Shown one piece after another: positions 34,556-47,599 of a DNA stretch of 64,000 nucleotides. Under the pieces are notes generated by a model that made no database searches, was not told the DNA's origin, and saw nothing but the letters and a program-made list of their open reading frames with translations. How positions within the stretch are numbered: the first letter of the stretch is position 1; each line of letters opens with the position of its first letter. This DNA comes from Heterobilharzia americana (Eukaryota > Platyhelminthes > Trematoda > Strigeidida > Schistosomatidae): contig OX104134.1 of the NCBI GenBank assembly GCA_944470555.2, positions 101,612,701 to 101,676,700 on the forward strand, written 5' to 3'. A program made the position numbers and the translations under genes.

Positions 34556-37500
34556 ATTTCCTTCTTTGTTCAAACGAATTAGAGATAAAAACTTCAATTT
34601 ATTTCACGCTCTTCGATGCAGCCATAAGAATTAAAGATCATAAAGCCTAATTTATAAAGTTCAAATAGAAACAAGTTAATGTCTTTATATAATACTTCTT
34701 GAAATATTTTCAGTTTCCTTAATATCCACTATGCTTCGAATCCAGTTGTGTCAGACAGTGCGGAAACAAGAGACAGTGTGAGGTAAAAATAAAATGAAAG
34801 GTTGCATCGGCAATTTCAAAACAGGCAGGCTCGCTATTAAGTATTTACCATCAAGAAAATGAAACAAGCATAAAATTACAAATTGGGTAATAAATATATC
34901 AGCGTATAAAATATAGAATGCCTTTCATAGCTTTACAAGGCATTATTTTTTTCCAGCCATTGTCATCATAACATTTTGATTTAAAAGAGAGCTCTGATCC
35001 AATATACTATGAACAGTTTATAGATATCATAGTTTCAGTATGTCCTAATCTAGTGGAACTTAAAAAATTAGTACATTGTTTCCTATTTTATACATAACTA
35101 CAAATGAATATTTCATGTTTCGTGACCTACATCCATGGAGACAGCGAACCTAATTGCCCAGATCTGTTGTCTTACAAACAAAATATTAAGTGCGTAGAAA
35201 TTCATTAATGATTAAAATTTCCGACCATTAAGCAAAACTTGCAAGTGAAAATGATATCTCTCCTTGCAAAAGATCTCTGAATATAATGAGTGGCATTGCC
35301 TAATTATGCTTAATTAATCCACCTACACGTAGGCTGACTATCACGTATATATGTATTGAATAATTTATCCGGATAAAATATAACGTTGGATATACTTTTG
35401 AATGAAGATCAAAAATATGCAGTGAAATATGTGGCATAAAATGTTAACACTGTTACAGACAAGTGGTCTATATGGTAAAAGTGAAGCTACTATGGTTAAT
35501 CACTAGACATTAACAGTAATGTTTTAAACATTTTCCACATGAGTCATTTATAAACCCAGAGACCCTCTGATCTCATCATGTGCCAGACATTATCTGGGAA
35601 CTTTAGAGACCTAACCATGTTTCTAACTTATCGTACTCTTTTAATTATGACCACAAAATTTATAGTAAACAATGAAATTTATTTCAGCGTAGTATGCGGA
35701 TGAAATTATTGTAGATATCAATGCAATCTGCGGTGAAGGATGGAATTTCAGCTACATTTCAATAGAAATTTCGCTAATTCTCAGGTGTATGCGCCATGTT
35801 GTCATTCTTTTATGATGAAGAGCGAAAAATACAAAGGCAAAATTGACAGTTAACCTTTCATTTGATATAAACGTAAGCAAGCCATTTTAACCTCATTTAC
35901 GTTTATAGATTCCGAATGAGAGAATCTGGCATAGCTGTGGTTTGGTAGACTGATGTTTTGATTTTATTTAACAAATGATGACGTATCATACATGCACATG
36001 ACAACATGGAAAAAATTTCAGGTGGTCTGAATGAAGTTAAGATCTTAGTGGATACAGGGTCTGGTCAGTAATTCAGACGCTAGTCCCACTACTTCTATGA
36101 CCGGGGGTTTTTATTTATGATTCTGCCTTCTCCAGTTAAAAGATATATTCCTTTTTTCACATTATTGGATCTTTGCATAAAATCTGTTGTCACCAAATTA
36201 TCTTTATTGTTTATGAATTAGCACTTTACACTGGCCTAGTCTCGAACTCTGATAAACAGATCTTCGGTTTAACGAGACTATCTATGCTTATGTATTTAAA
36301 GACGTTTAACAGAAAATTCAAACTTAAGCCACTGTCATCATCTGCCAGCTGATGATTCACTTATTTTTCAGCCATTCTACCTCTTAGAACACCTCTTAAA
36401 ACACCTAAAATTAATAAACCTGGAGTATATCATTGATTCAGTAAGTAATCATTGAATGCGAAATAACGAATTGGACTACAAGGAAATAAATTTGTATAGT
36501 AGAACACAAATTTAACAACATAATCAAAGATCCTATTTTTCGTGTACGCTACGACGATAAGATACGACCACAAAAACAAAAAATTTTAATTCTCATTTTC
36601 TTCTAACTAAATAGATCACCAGTTTGTTGTAAGAAATAATTCATTTATTAATGACACAGAGCACTATTTGCTTCCATAAAGGAAGCGGAATACAAAAAAT
36701 CAAGTGAAATATTCTCATAAAGTAACGACAATGATGGAAACAATAAGCGACTAATGAAATATCATCAGTTGCTGCATAAAGAAAGTGCACTGATTACCAA
36801 TCATCGGTCTTTCTTCACGTTGACTCCTGAAGAAAACATTCACAGGATACACTATTTCATTATTCAGTTGCAGCTATAGCAAACATTTATGAAACATATG
36901 AAAATTGGCCAAAAACATGTTAGAACAGATATCAGGCAAAAGAAATAGGCCTATGTAAATAGGTAGCATGCATAAATTAAGATATTAACGAGAATAACTA
37001 ATCAGGTATTTTCATGGAAAATCCAATTCATATTTCGAGGAAAGAACCTTTACACATATGATAAACTAATGAACAAGTGTACCTGTTCACGAACTGTTCA
37101 CAGGCTGGTAAGTGCATAGTACTCACTGCTGATCTCAACCCATCTATAGTGAGCAAGTACAAGTTCAAAACTCATTTGAAACGATTTCTGTCAACTGGAT
37201 TTCTAAATGACTTTAAAATTTAAAGTATGGTGGCCTTTGACATCAGCTTTCTTTATGACCACTTCATGAAAATTGTTCGGTTAGCTTCAATCAAGACTAA
37301 CCTCTGAGGTTCACATAATTAAATCGCTAACTTACTGCTGACTGATTCGTGTAAATAATCTAGGCTTATGGGGTTATTTGTGACCTGAATAATTCAGCTA
37401 TCAAGTTACTGACCTCAACACTTGATGATGTGATTTTTTATCACCAGGTGGACACTGGTTTCCTCATGGCTAAATATACAGCTTACTGATGAGAGCCAGT

Positions 37501-40500
37501 CAAAAAGCAAGAAATGTAAGTCCAGCAATTCTTGCTAAGTGACATTCACTATTTGACTCAAAATTCTATCTGAATACAACAGATTTATAAGTTCTCTTTA
37601 TGGAGATGATGATGTGATTGTTTCTTTATTTTCATTTTATTACGATGGATTACATGTAACTTCAACCCAGAATTATATCAGCTTTGAAACTTGAGCCCAG
37701 GGAATCTCGGTCACATTAAAAAAATTATTAAACCTTTATGTGTTTCATATTTTCCGTATACATTCAACAGTCAGCTAGAAAAAATGTGAAGTGACTTTTT
37801 GATTTACTAGGTATGCATTCTAAGTTACTATAAGATCACTGTTTCGTGTGTGGAATAAATTCAGCACGTGTTCGATAGTATCTTTGCAATAAATGTCCGT
37901 GTACAGTAGTTATATTTTAAAGTATTTGAACAATTAATTTCAGGGTCTTCAGTGAAGATAGCTACTTTCGGAAAATGAAGGCTTACTAAGATCTTGTCTA
38001 AAAACTGAAACGCCACAAGGCTTTTTGTAAAACACTACTGGAATATAATATTCTCACTGATTTCACTCTAACACCATTAAGAATTCTACGTCTACTTTAG
38101 TCAAATGACCCGTAAGAATGAGATAAACGTAGTCACAGAATTTTGTAATCATTTCGAAATATCTAGTTTTAAATTTTATTTTTATTATTGGATAAATTTG
38201 CTGTATAAGAAAGTTATTTACAAGAGAGCTGTCATACAGAACAATATGTAAAAAAGCAAGCAGTTCTAGCATAAGGGACTGATAAGGGAAGAGACAAAAA
38301 GTTGTATTCCTTCTCCTATGAGATCTGTTTCTGATTTCGTCCAACATTTAGGATTTGAATTCTGTTATCGACCATTTGTTGTTTATGCATGCAATGCCAA
38401 CTTAAAAACCAATTTTAAGCTAATGTTTAAATACTTGCCATTTACCATCATAAAGCTGGTTTCACTTAAGTCTATTAAACTTATAGCATTTTACTTTCAT
38501 AGAGTGGAAACATACGTTATTGGTCTTCATTTCTAGGTTAACCAGCTAGTTTTTTAAGATTCACATTTTGGACATTTGACAGATTTAAATAAAAAGCTAA
38601 AAATGAAAGACATCAACAGTCACTTTCTACTTTTTTTTGGACAAGAAGAAAAAATTTAAAAATTAGAGCAAGCTGGCAACCAGATCCTACAGTCCAGAAA
38701 GTAAAAGAAGAGAAAAAAGGTCAAACTTTGTATTGTAGTAAACGCAATGAGATAGCTGGAAGTGAGACGAATATTTTGTTGGCAAACCGTTATATAAAAA
38801 ATTCTATTTATGAACACAAAAGTGAAAGTGAATTAGGTTGCAGTAGTATTTTCATTTGAGGTTCAGGGTGTATAGAGCCATGAAGATGAGGATAGAGAAG
38901 GAGTGCGGCAAGGTTATGCAGCATTCAGTGAACTCCGGAAAATAAACTAAGCTTTGCCAATTCTAAAACATGATCGTTTTATTCGACTTTGCAGAAAATC
39001 CTCCCAAAACCACGGCATAAGATGATAAAATGTTTCTCTCATCTAAACGTCATAGTCATTTCTCAAAGTTGGATCCTATACTGTGAATGTATCATCGATA
39101 ACCTAACTTCACAAGCACAAATAAATACCCCTATATCTGTTAACATCATCACTCATATTCTTCAGGAGTTTATAGCCGTCATTTCTTCTGGAGCTGATGC
39201 ATATCAGCTTTGCACCAGTGCTTTCGTGGTATAGTTCTTCCTGAGATGCAGGAAAGAATGTTTACTACTGATATCTTCTACAGTTGTTATCAAGCATTAT
39301 ACACCTTCCACTAAGACAGTCATTCGCATGATGTGCTTCATTTCCTCCTCTGCTTCTATCTTGATTTACACTTAATACGCATACATCGTTTTTTACAGAG
39401 TCTTTACTCACTGCTGGTGATTTCCTATGACGTCTGCCTCCCTCTCAGCTTAAACTACTTATTTTCACTCTGATCAGTAATACTCACTACACAAACATTA
39501 TTTTTCTCAGTCTCCCTTGCAATTTTTGATTCTTATATGATGCATACAGTGACGAAGAGAAGACAAAAATTTCCTGAAATATCTTATTCCCAAAACTGAA
39601 AAGCCATTGTTGTTTGTATACCCCTACGTGATTGAGATTTTACTATTTGTCTTTACACCGTTAGCGAATTTGTAACAAATACACATTTAAATAACCTAGT
39701 GATTTTAATCTGTGTAACTCTTTTGATGAAATTTTAAAGGATCACGCTTCAAAGACATTAAATTGATAAATTCTTTTTAATTTAATTTCCATTTGATTTT
39801 CGTCAAATATATTTTCTTAATTTGGCTTTCATAGATCTCACTAACATTATCTCAATGAAAGACCAGTGGCTGGAATTTTCCCGACATTTGAGAAGAATAG
39901 TTTTTATGATGTTTGATATTTACCTACACAAAATACGTAAACATCTTGAGCCTAAAAACTATATAGTACTGAAACCATTGAAAATGTGGTCAAAATATTC
40001 TGTAATTATTTGTATGTAGTGTAGTGTGCCAAGCATGGCAACTGTGAATGTTATTTTTGCGGAATATTTCGTTATCTCAAATTCTCATCATCCACAATAT
40101 GTTAGTTTCTTAACCATACATAAAAAATATGTGCAATGTGAAAAAAATGATTTACCATGAATAAGTAAGTTAATATTAAACATTTGAAGACGGCAGTGCT
40201 TAGAAATCTACTTGCACTGCACTTGTATATTCATTGTAGCTTAAACTGAGGTTAAATGGCAGTCAAATATACACAAGTGGCATTTGGTTTCCAGCTGGAC
40301 TGACTGATTTTTGCGATTAAAGTTGTAAGTTGGTCCTTACATTGTCCTGATCACCGAAAATTCCCACCACGAACCATGAGAATAGTGAGACTAACATGTA
40401 TTGACTCTTCACTGTATTTAGTATTGATGTTGAATAAAGTCAATCTAGGCAATAAAACAAAGCGATAGCTAACATCACTTCTTCTTCCAAACTCTCCAAT

Positions 40501-40619
40501 GCACCAAAAATTGCTCAGACGAGGTCTTGGATATCTTTTTAACCGTCTTTAACCAATTGATATCCATATAACTGCACTATTATGCTGAGTCTCCCATTTT
40601 GATGACTACACTGCACAGT
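34556..40619. other. Long AT-rich tract without assignable features
   Basis: About 6 kb with no gene, SINE or LINE core that I can support. One frame near 37110-37215 reads LNPSIVSKYKFKTHLKRFLS, vaguely like a LINE C-terminus, but it is too weak to call. ORFs at 38063-38347, 38318-38536 and 38989-39234 show no motif. Confidence 0.4.
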
Positions 40620-40860
40620 GAGTGATGAAATTTAGTCGCTACTCAGGACTAAAAAACATGAAATTTTTTACTTTCCAGTGATCGATCCTTGTATTTAACG
40701 AACTTCCACAGGTTGTCAGTTGAGGCTAAGCAGTGAAATCATCGACTGCAAGACTAAAGGATGCGAAGTTGAATATCTTATTTGGATATTAGTCTCCATG
40801 AGGTTGCTGATATACCTTGCTAATAAGTTTTATCGACGAACTAAATCCCACTTTTTATCA
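40620..40860. mobile_element. SINE relic, family D, copy 2 (rearranged)
   Basis: The plus strand has AGTCGCTACTCAGGACTAA...AACATGAAAT (40628-40662), matching 11745-11780. The segment at 40780-40850 matches 11590-11650 only as its reverse complement (CAAGGTATATCAGCAACCTC). The two blocks therefore have opposite relative orientation compared with copy 1. Confidence 0.45.
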
Positions 40861-43800
40861 GTAGTCCGCCGGGACTAAATTTTAGTTTTTGTTTGAAGAA
40901 ATAACCAAGGTTAACAGTGCACTTAGTGTGATTCAGTAAGTACAGTCTAGAACTAACTTTTTGTATGATATTTAGGAGAATCATTCGGCCATACAACCTA
41001 CATCAAAGTTTATCTCGTGATTCATTTTTTAGCATCAGGTTGGTAATTTAAGAAATGTTCGAGCTTATGACTTGAGTTCATACCAGAGACATTTCGTTTA
41101 ATCGGGATGTTCTTGCCTGGACCACATAGTGATGACATCCTAGGAGTCAAAGTGAATTTTTAAGCAATAATTACCTTTGAATGTCTAATTTATTTTTTAA
41201 TTTAAAATATTGTTTAGTCTAAAATGTTTGACGATTCACATTCTAAAATGAACAGCTGAGACATGGATATTGTGCGAAAAAAATTTTGCTCAGTCCCTGA
41301 CGGGTTGTATACTCATAAGTTGGCTGGAATAATAACGCATTCACTTTAAAAGGCAAGACAAAGTTGAGATTTAAAAAGGCCAATAAAAGTGGAGTTACGC
41401 GGATTAACTACAACGTTTACATTCTCTAGGTTTCTGTGTAATCAAAAATGACCAGAATCGTTAAATTTTCAAGTAGAGCTATAAGTATGCTATTAACATG
41501 GTGACCGTGATGCACAAAATAACCATATGAAAATTACTCACAATAACACATATTGGCAGTCAAGTGGTTTTGATAAGTTTCATTTCGTAGGTGGAAAATG
41601 AGTTGCAGTACAAAAATTGAAGATGGCAAATTACAGATTAGTAATATTATTAGGAAAAGCGAAAAGAATTTCAAGTCTTCAACTGAGCTAAACTTGTCAG
41701 AGTAAAACAAGGGATTACAAAACGTCTTGCAAACAAAATATATGAGTTGACAAACACACTATGCAAATGAAAAGATATGAGTACTGTATTGAGAAACGTT
41801 TTCAATAAAGTAATTACGCAGAACAATTTATTCAACAGTGAATCAAGAAAAGCCGATAACTTTTTAACAGAAGTGGCAATCGAGTTATAAAAGCTCTGTA
41901 GCAATACGTAATAATAATAATTTACCAGCAAACAAGCATATTAGGAAGTGAGACGGTGTGTATTTTATCAGTTTAAAGCCAGACTCCAGTAATTTGGAAT
42001 TCGGACTGATAATGAAGTCCGACTTTACGATGTACAGGTAAGTCATACAACACGGCACATATATTAAAAGTATCACCAATACTAAGTGAGGTTTTATTAT
42101 AACAAAAAATTCACAATACTTATTTGACATCTATTTCACAATAGGTATTTAGGTGCTCAGATACTTCTGGTACTAGGGGAAGAATTTTACTTTTGGCACT
42201 TCCAGCATTTGACAGCATACATTTACTACTGGTCAGGTTACCTCTTGATGAGAAAAAATGTAATCATTACCTATTTTAGTGAAGAAAACACCATACATTT
42301 CTTCGTTTCACTTGCTTCATGAAAAACTTTTCTGGCACTGACATTTTGACACCATTTGTTTCCAACTTGTGATTCTGACTGCAGCCTTCATGCATCCTAC
42401 AAGCTACAGTCTAAGATATCATAAAGATTATAACGATTAATCAATTTTTAGGCATCCAGCGCAAAACTGGTCTAAAATTGCTTACTTGGAAAAGTTTCAG
42501 AATCTACGAATATTACTCGTAACCTTTTGTTTCTTCATAAGCTTCTTCAAAATGTAATTAATGTCATTCCACAGAAGAGAAAAAGGGTGTTGTCAGTCAA
42601 ATCTCCATGTTTACTTCTTTCTGATGAAAACCTTGTTTTATAAAATAGACGCCTTATTTTTCTCTTGTTTTTCATTTAATACTTTACGATGAACACATTG
42701 CTTTCAGAAATAACGCGAAAATTGCGGAAAATAATTTAGCCTTCATGGTGTGTAGTTGTGTCACCAAATGAATGCATGAAGATATGTTGACTTACAGTTT
42801 GTTTCTAAAGGTTGAAAACGTTTTCTGGGGTTGAACATCTTTCTGTTGAGTGGCATCTCTTGTTTTAGCTTTGAAAATAGCCAACAAATCCTGCTCAACG
42901 AAACGATGCAAAACACAACTTCACAAAAAACAAGCGATTCCATTTTATTTAAAAAATGTACATTTTTACTGACTTATGTTTCAGTCACTGAAAGTGGCAG
43001 CAGCAAGTAACTGTCAGTTTTAAAGACGAAAATAAACATTTCCTCTAGTCAAGTCCGAAAACAGTGTCTAGAAAACAGGCTAGTTGGAATATGCAGACAG
43101 AGGAAAAAGGGAATGAAAAGCTAAAAGTGTAAGACCAACTTGCATATTGTTTTTCCAGTAATGTCTGTTCATTATTTTTTAAAACGTCTATTTTGAATGC
43201 AGAATGAGTTTAGGAAGTCTGCGTTTCTAGATAAGTGTTGCATCACTACTAATCATAAAATTTATAAATTTGACAGTTGAGTGACATAACTGTCTAGGTT
43301 TCAGTACAACTGAATTTACCACTAAACATATTAGACAATATAACCGCTGAAGGAAGTAAGCTGATCACATAGGACAAAGTTTATTAACCACTTTTTATTG
43401 AGAACTGTACGTGACTGTTTCTTCCATAGAACAGACTGGCAGTAATAGATACATCAATTTGGACCTCAGTTATACTTATTACGTGTTATCTTGAGCAACA
43501 TTCAATTTGGTCTCTGTTCATTTATTCATGCATCATGTTAGCCTCGAGGATTTTTGTAAAAACGTCTTCAGATTAAAACAGAAGCATGTCACATCTCTGT
43601 TTTGTGTGAATTCGTGAATCTCATACTTTTAGTTTGAAATACAAATCGAGACTTAAGGGAAGAGCAGAAATTATTGCCAGCAAACCCCACAGTCACCAAA
43701 GATATTCCATTCATTTTTTCGTTTGGGAAACCGAAAAACTAGACACCACCAACAGCACATTATCTTGACATCATACAATGGACGTATTCACCTCGGTTTA

Positions 43801-44277
43801 TCTGAATTCTTTTATTTGCCATCTGTGTGAACAAATACATTGCCACCCAGTGAATACCCACTCTTCATATATGAAATTGGTGAATATATCGGTCAAAGTA
43901 CTTCACATTATACGTTTTTGAAATCCTTCTCATAGCTTATAACTAGTGAATATTTATTGGTTATCTAGATTGGCAGTTAATGGGGATTTTATTGAATCTA
44001 AAGCTTTTTTTGTTTATTGGAACCACGATCAATTTCAGTGACATTCAAAAATGGGTTGAAACAGACAGCTATGCTTTTCTATGACAAAATACACACTGAA
44101 TTGACTATTGTTTTATTTGTTTATGGTAGTGACGACAGCGAAGTAATGCGGGCAATATTCGTGATGAATAAATAAAATACTCATAAATCTTTCATTGCAA
44201 CTTTGAGAAGGTACTTTGAAGAATACCATCACCTTTGCATGTACTTCAGAAGTTGAAATATCTTTACCCATGAACAA

Positions 44278-44280
<3 letters not shown>
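40861..44280. other. No gene recognised
   Basis: AT-rich sequence. ORFs at 41671-41931 and 41885-42130 are hydrophobic but overlap each other and show no gene structure. Confidence 0.4.

Positions 44281-44319
<39 letters not shown>
44281..44319. repeat. TA microsatellite
   Basis: An uninterrupted run of about 39 bases of TA repeats. An ORF crossing it simply encodes alternating Ile-Tyr. Confidence 0.95.
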
Positions 44320-44321
<2 letters not shown>

Positions 44322-45269
44322 AAGTAAGTCGGAAATCTTTGAAATTTGTAAACTGTTCAGTGATATACATGTCTCGCCATTATACTTAGTTGAAACTTTG
44401 TTTCAAATGAATACTTATTCCATAGATAATAAAGAAATGAATAAAAATTATTACGCAGTGTTAAATGTTCATTAAATTTCACAAATGAACGAGAGTATCT
44501 AGAAGACAATGGTTTGGATACTGCGTGATACATGCTTTCAATTCACACTGACCATATCCCACGAGAAATTAAAGTAGTTCAGAGAATGAAATGTCAGCAG
44601 ATAAATTCTTCCAAAGTAAAGTACAAATATAAATAAATTTAGTTCACTGTTCACAGTAATCATCGTTATCAAACACTCTAACTTTTGTTGATCATTTTTG
44701 GGATGTAGCATAAGCGATCTTCTTCTCGCTCGATTTTATCCCTGAGTAAAATCATTGAACAGTACTGAATGAATTTAGTTAAAGTACATTATATCGGAAA
44801 TCTTTTATTTACTCATGATGACGTGTTGCTCGTAGACGTATTTCGGAAGAGACGATATAAACATCTTTCAGCTATAGGAATGCATGTTATACAGTCTCAT
44901 TAAAGTCTGATATTTCTACAAACGTTTTCATAATCTATTCATGTTTTCTGTTTGAAACAGAGAGTAGTTAACATTTATGTTGAGAAATACGCAACCAATT
45001 AAATCTTCGAAATCAGCTAAATTTTACTTCAGCAAATTTATTTATACATTTTGTCTTGATTTTTGATCCATATATTTAAACCACTGAATTTATATTGTTA
45101 GTCTCAGTCAAAAATCTGAAGTTGAAAAGTTTTTGGTCGTATCGAAAGAAAGTGTGGGGCAAATATTAGCATTAGTAGTATTCAGAAAGGAATCACACAA
45201 CTTCTGTATGACGAAATACTACTACTTCGTCTTTAAAATATAACAAACAAAACAATGTGTATACTGAGT
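44320..45269. other. No gene recognised
   Basis: AT-rich sequence, nothing assignable. Confidence 0.4.
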
Positions 45270-45475
45270 AATGATTGAAAGTGAAATGAAAATTTGGAGC
45301 ACGGTCGGATTCGAATCAGCGACCACCAGGTTACCGGCCCGGTACTGTACCATCTGAGCTACGAGGTCCACCTGCTGGCCAGAAATTTATTTTACTCTAA
45401 CTACCTCCAATGATCACCCAGTATTAATGCTAGTCTGCCAAACTACGGCTATCTCAGATAGTCAAATCATAAAAC
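45270..45475. mobile_element. tRNA-derived SINE, family B, copy 2 (head inverted)
   Basis: The minus strand from about 45368 to 45300 is tRNA-like: A-box-like GTAGCTCAGATGG, then B-box GATTCGAATCC, continuing to CCAAATTTTCATTTCAC as in copy 1. The tail to its right (45405-45470: CTCCAATGATCACCC, CTAGTCTGCCAAACTACGGC) is in plus orientation, as in copy 1. So head and tail point in opposite directions, which fits a 5' inversion during LINE-mediated integration. Confidence 0.7.
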
Positions 45476-45486
45476 AATATGTTAAG

Positions 45487-45925
45487 AACAAGATATTCAG
45501 TGAAGAGGACCCCTTTCAATGAAGTTTTTCTCAAGCTGCACATTCGTATATATATAATATTTAAAGACTATAATCCGTGGGGAAGATTTAACTTAAATAA
45601 TGGGGTTGAAACAGTAATAATGGTGGTTATAATTATAATGTTGCTAGCTGATGACGCAAAGGTCGAATGATAACAGAAATGATTACGTAAGATCTTCAAA
45701 TCGTTTATAAGGTGCATATAGATTAAATAGGGGTGAAAACGTTAATAAACAATCAAGGGATTAGGTAATATAATTATAATTATAACCACCATTATTACTG
45801 TTTCAACCCCATTAATTAAGTTAAATCTTCCTCACGGATTTTAGTCTTTAAATATCATATAGAAATGAATGTACAGCTTGAGAATAAATTCGTTGAAAAC
45901 AGTCCTCTTCACTGAATATCTTGTT
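45487..45925. repeat. Inverted repeat with ~155-bp arms
   Basis: Arms at about 45487-45641 and 45769-45925 are reverse complements with scattered mismatches (visible matches include GATATTCAGTGAAGAGGA and TGGGGTTGAAACAGTAATAA). The spacer is about 127 bp and AT-rich. There is no transposase. It could be a fold-back/MITE-like element or an inverted duplication. It starts right after the SINE above. Confidence 0.8.
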
Positions 45926-47599
45926 TTTGATATCTCATCTGGAATTATGAACGTATTGAAAAACAATCTGTGCTTAGGCGAAAAAAGTATTCCTACTGCA
46001 GATAAATTTCCCAAATGATCAAATAAGCACTTCTAACTATACTATAAGACGTTTTTCAAGCTGCATGATACTGCTCATAACTGCTAGTGAGTACTTAATG
46101 ATAAACATTTAAAATAATTAGATTATCTAAGATTCCGACTCTTAGTCATTAGTGACACTCTGAGATATCCAGGTCAAATTTACTATGGATGTCACTCAGA
46201 TGTACTGCAAAATAAAATTTTTAAGTGAAGAATAAATAGGCACTTCGTTTATGGGAATTTCCAGCATTCATGTTGTCATTTCTAGGTACGGAAAAAAGAG
46301 GAAATAAAATCATTTTCATTGGCGTATAATGCTATCTCTTACTTGTTGTATAGGTTATTCAAAGTCATCTCATGACTGTATACAAGAAAAGTGATAACAA
46401 ACTATCTGTCTTGTGCTTTAGCGAATTTCTAAACACTACATCAATGATAAACATGCTTTGATTAAGATGACTGCTTCAAACAAGTGTAGGCCATACATCA
46501 GCGTATTGGCTTTATTGCAATGAAGCCTACATAAAGCCATTTTTGTGAGCCAATTATGACGAGCTCCACTGATTGCTGATCAACACAGTCCTTTAATAAA
46601 CATAAAGTTTCTTTTTACAAAATCTTTTAATGTAGAAATAGTCATGTTCAAATGAAAAGACAGTGTGTACAAATTTAAGAAAACCAGATGAAATTTATGA
46701 AAAGTCAATTAACAGTCTGTAAAAACACAAACAATCGACGCGTTTTTGATGGGAACATAAACATCTTGCTGATTTTATTCCAAAAAGAATTCGTTCAGTT
46801 TGAAAACATGTCATACATATACTTTTGCAGTCCTCAGAACTGCTAAGAATTTGTAATACATTTCTCTCATGTAGCAGCGATAAAAAATTAAGGATGTTCG
46901 AAGCAATGGTTAAGAGGCCATCAACCCATATTTCTTTCGTAACTCGTCAGTAGTATATACCTACGACTTTCAACTAAATGATATCCAAAGATCTGAATCC
47001 ATATCACCCAAAGATGAATTTAGAAGCTTTAATAATAAGACAACCAAGGCGAGACTGAGTTTCCTCATGAATGGATCTAATACACTAACAAGCTACCGAA
47101 GAGTCCGTTCGTAGGTTTAGGGTATTCTGTAAATTGAAAGCAACTGTTGAATATCAGTCAAGGTACACCTTGGTGGATAACCTTTCATTTTGGTTGTAAT
47201 ACTGTAAAGATTTTGAAATGACTCGTTCAGCACCTAGGTCTGGACGACATGCATTTGGTTACTCTTCAATAAACAACCATTGTGACGGTCATGAACAAGA
47301 AGAGTGCAACCTGTTCTGCGATTGCAAGGGTCCCCATCAAGGTCGATGAAGTCACTGTCTGCTGAACACAATAACAACCAAGTGAGGAAGAAAATAACTG
47401 ACCTAATTTGATGAAAGACAAAGTGGATTGCAGTCACTATTAACAGTTCCGATGCGGAAAACTGATAAATATTCTTCAATGTGGCGTTATTTTGCACAAG
47501 AAGACGTATTCCTTTAATTTAAACTCATTCATCCGAAGTGAACAATATAGAAAAACAACAAAACTTGCTAGTCATTTTTGTACTATGCTACTGTTGCCG
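45926..47599. other. No gene recognised
   Basis: Mostly AT-rich. The zone 47210-47500 is less AT-rich and has an 87-codon minus ORF without a recognisable domain. Confidence 0.4.

Noticed and set aside
44113..44370. ORF with an Ile-Tyr repeat
   Set aside because: Translation of the TA microsatellite.
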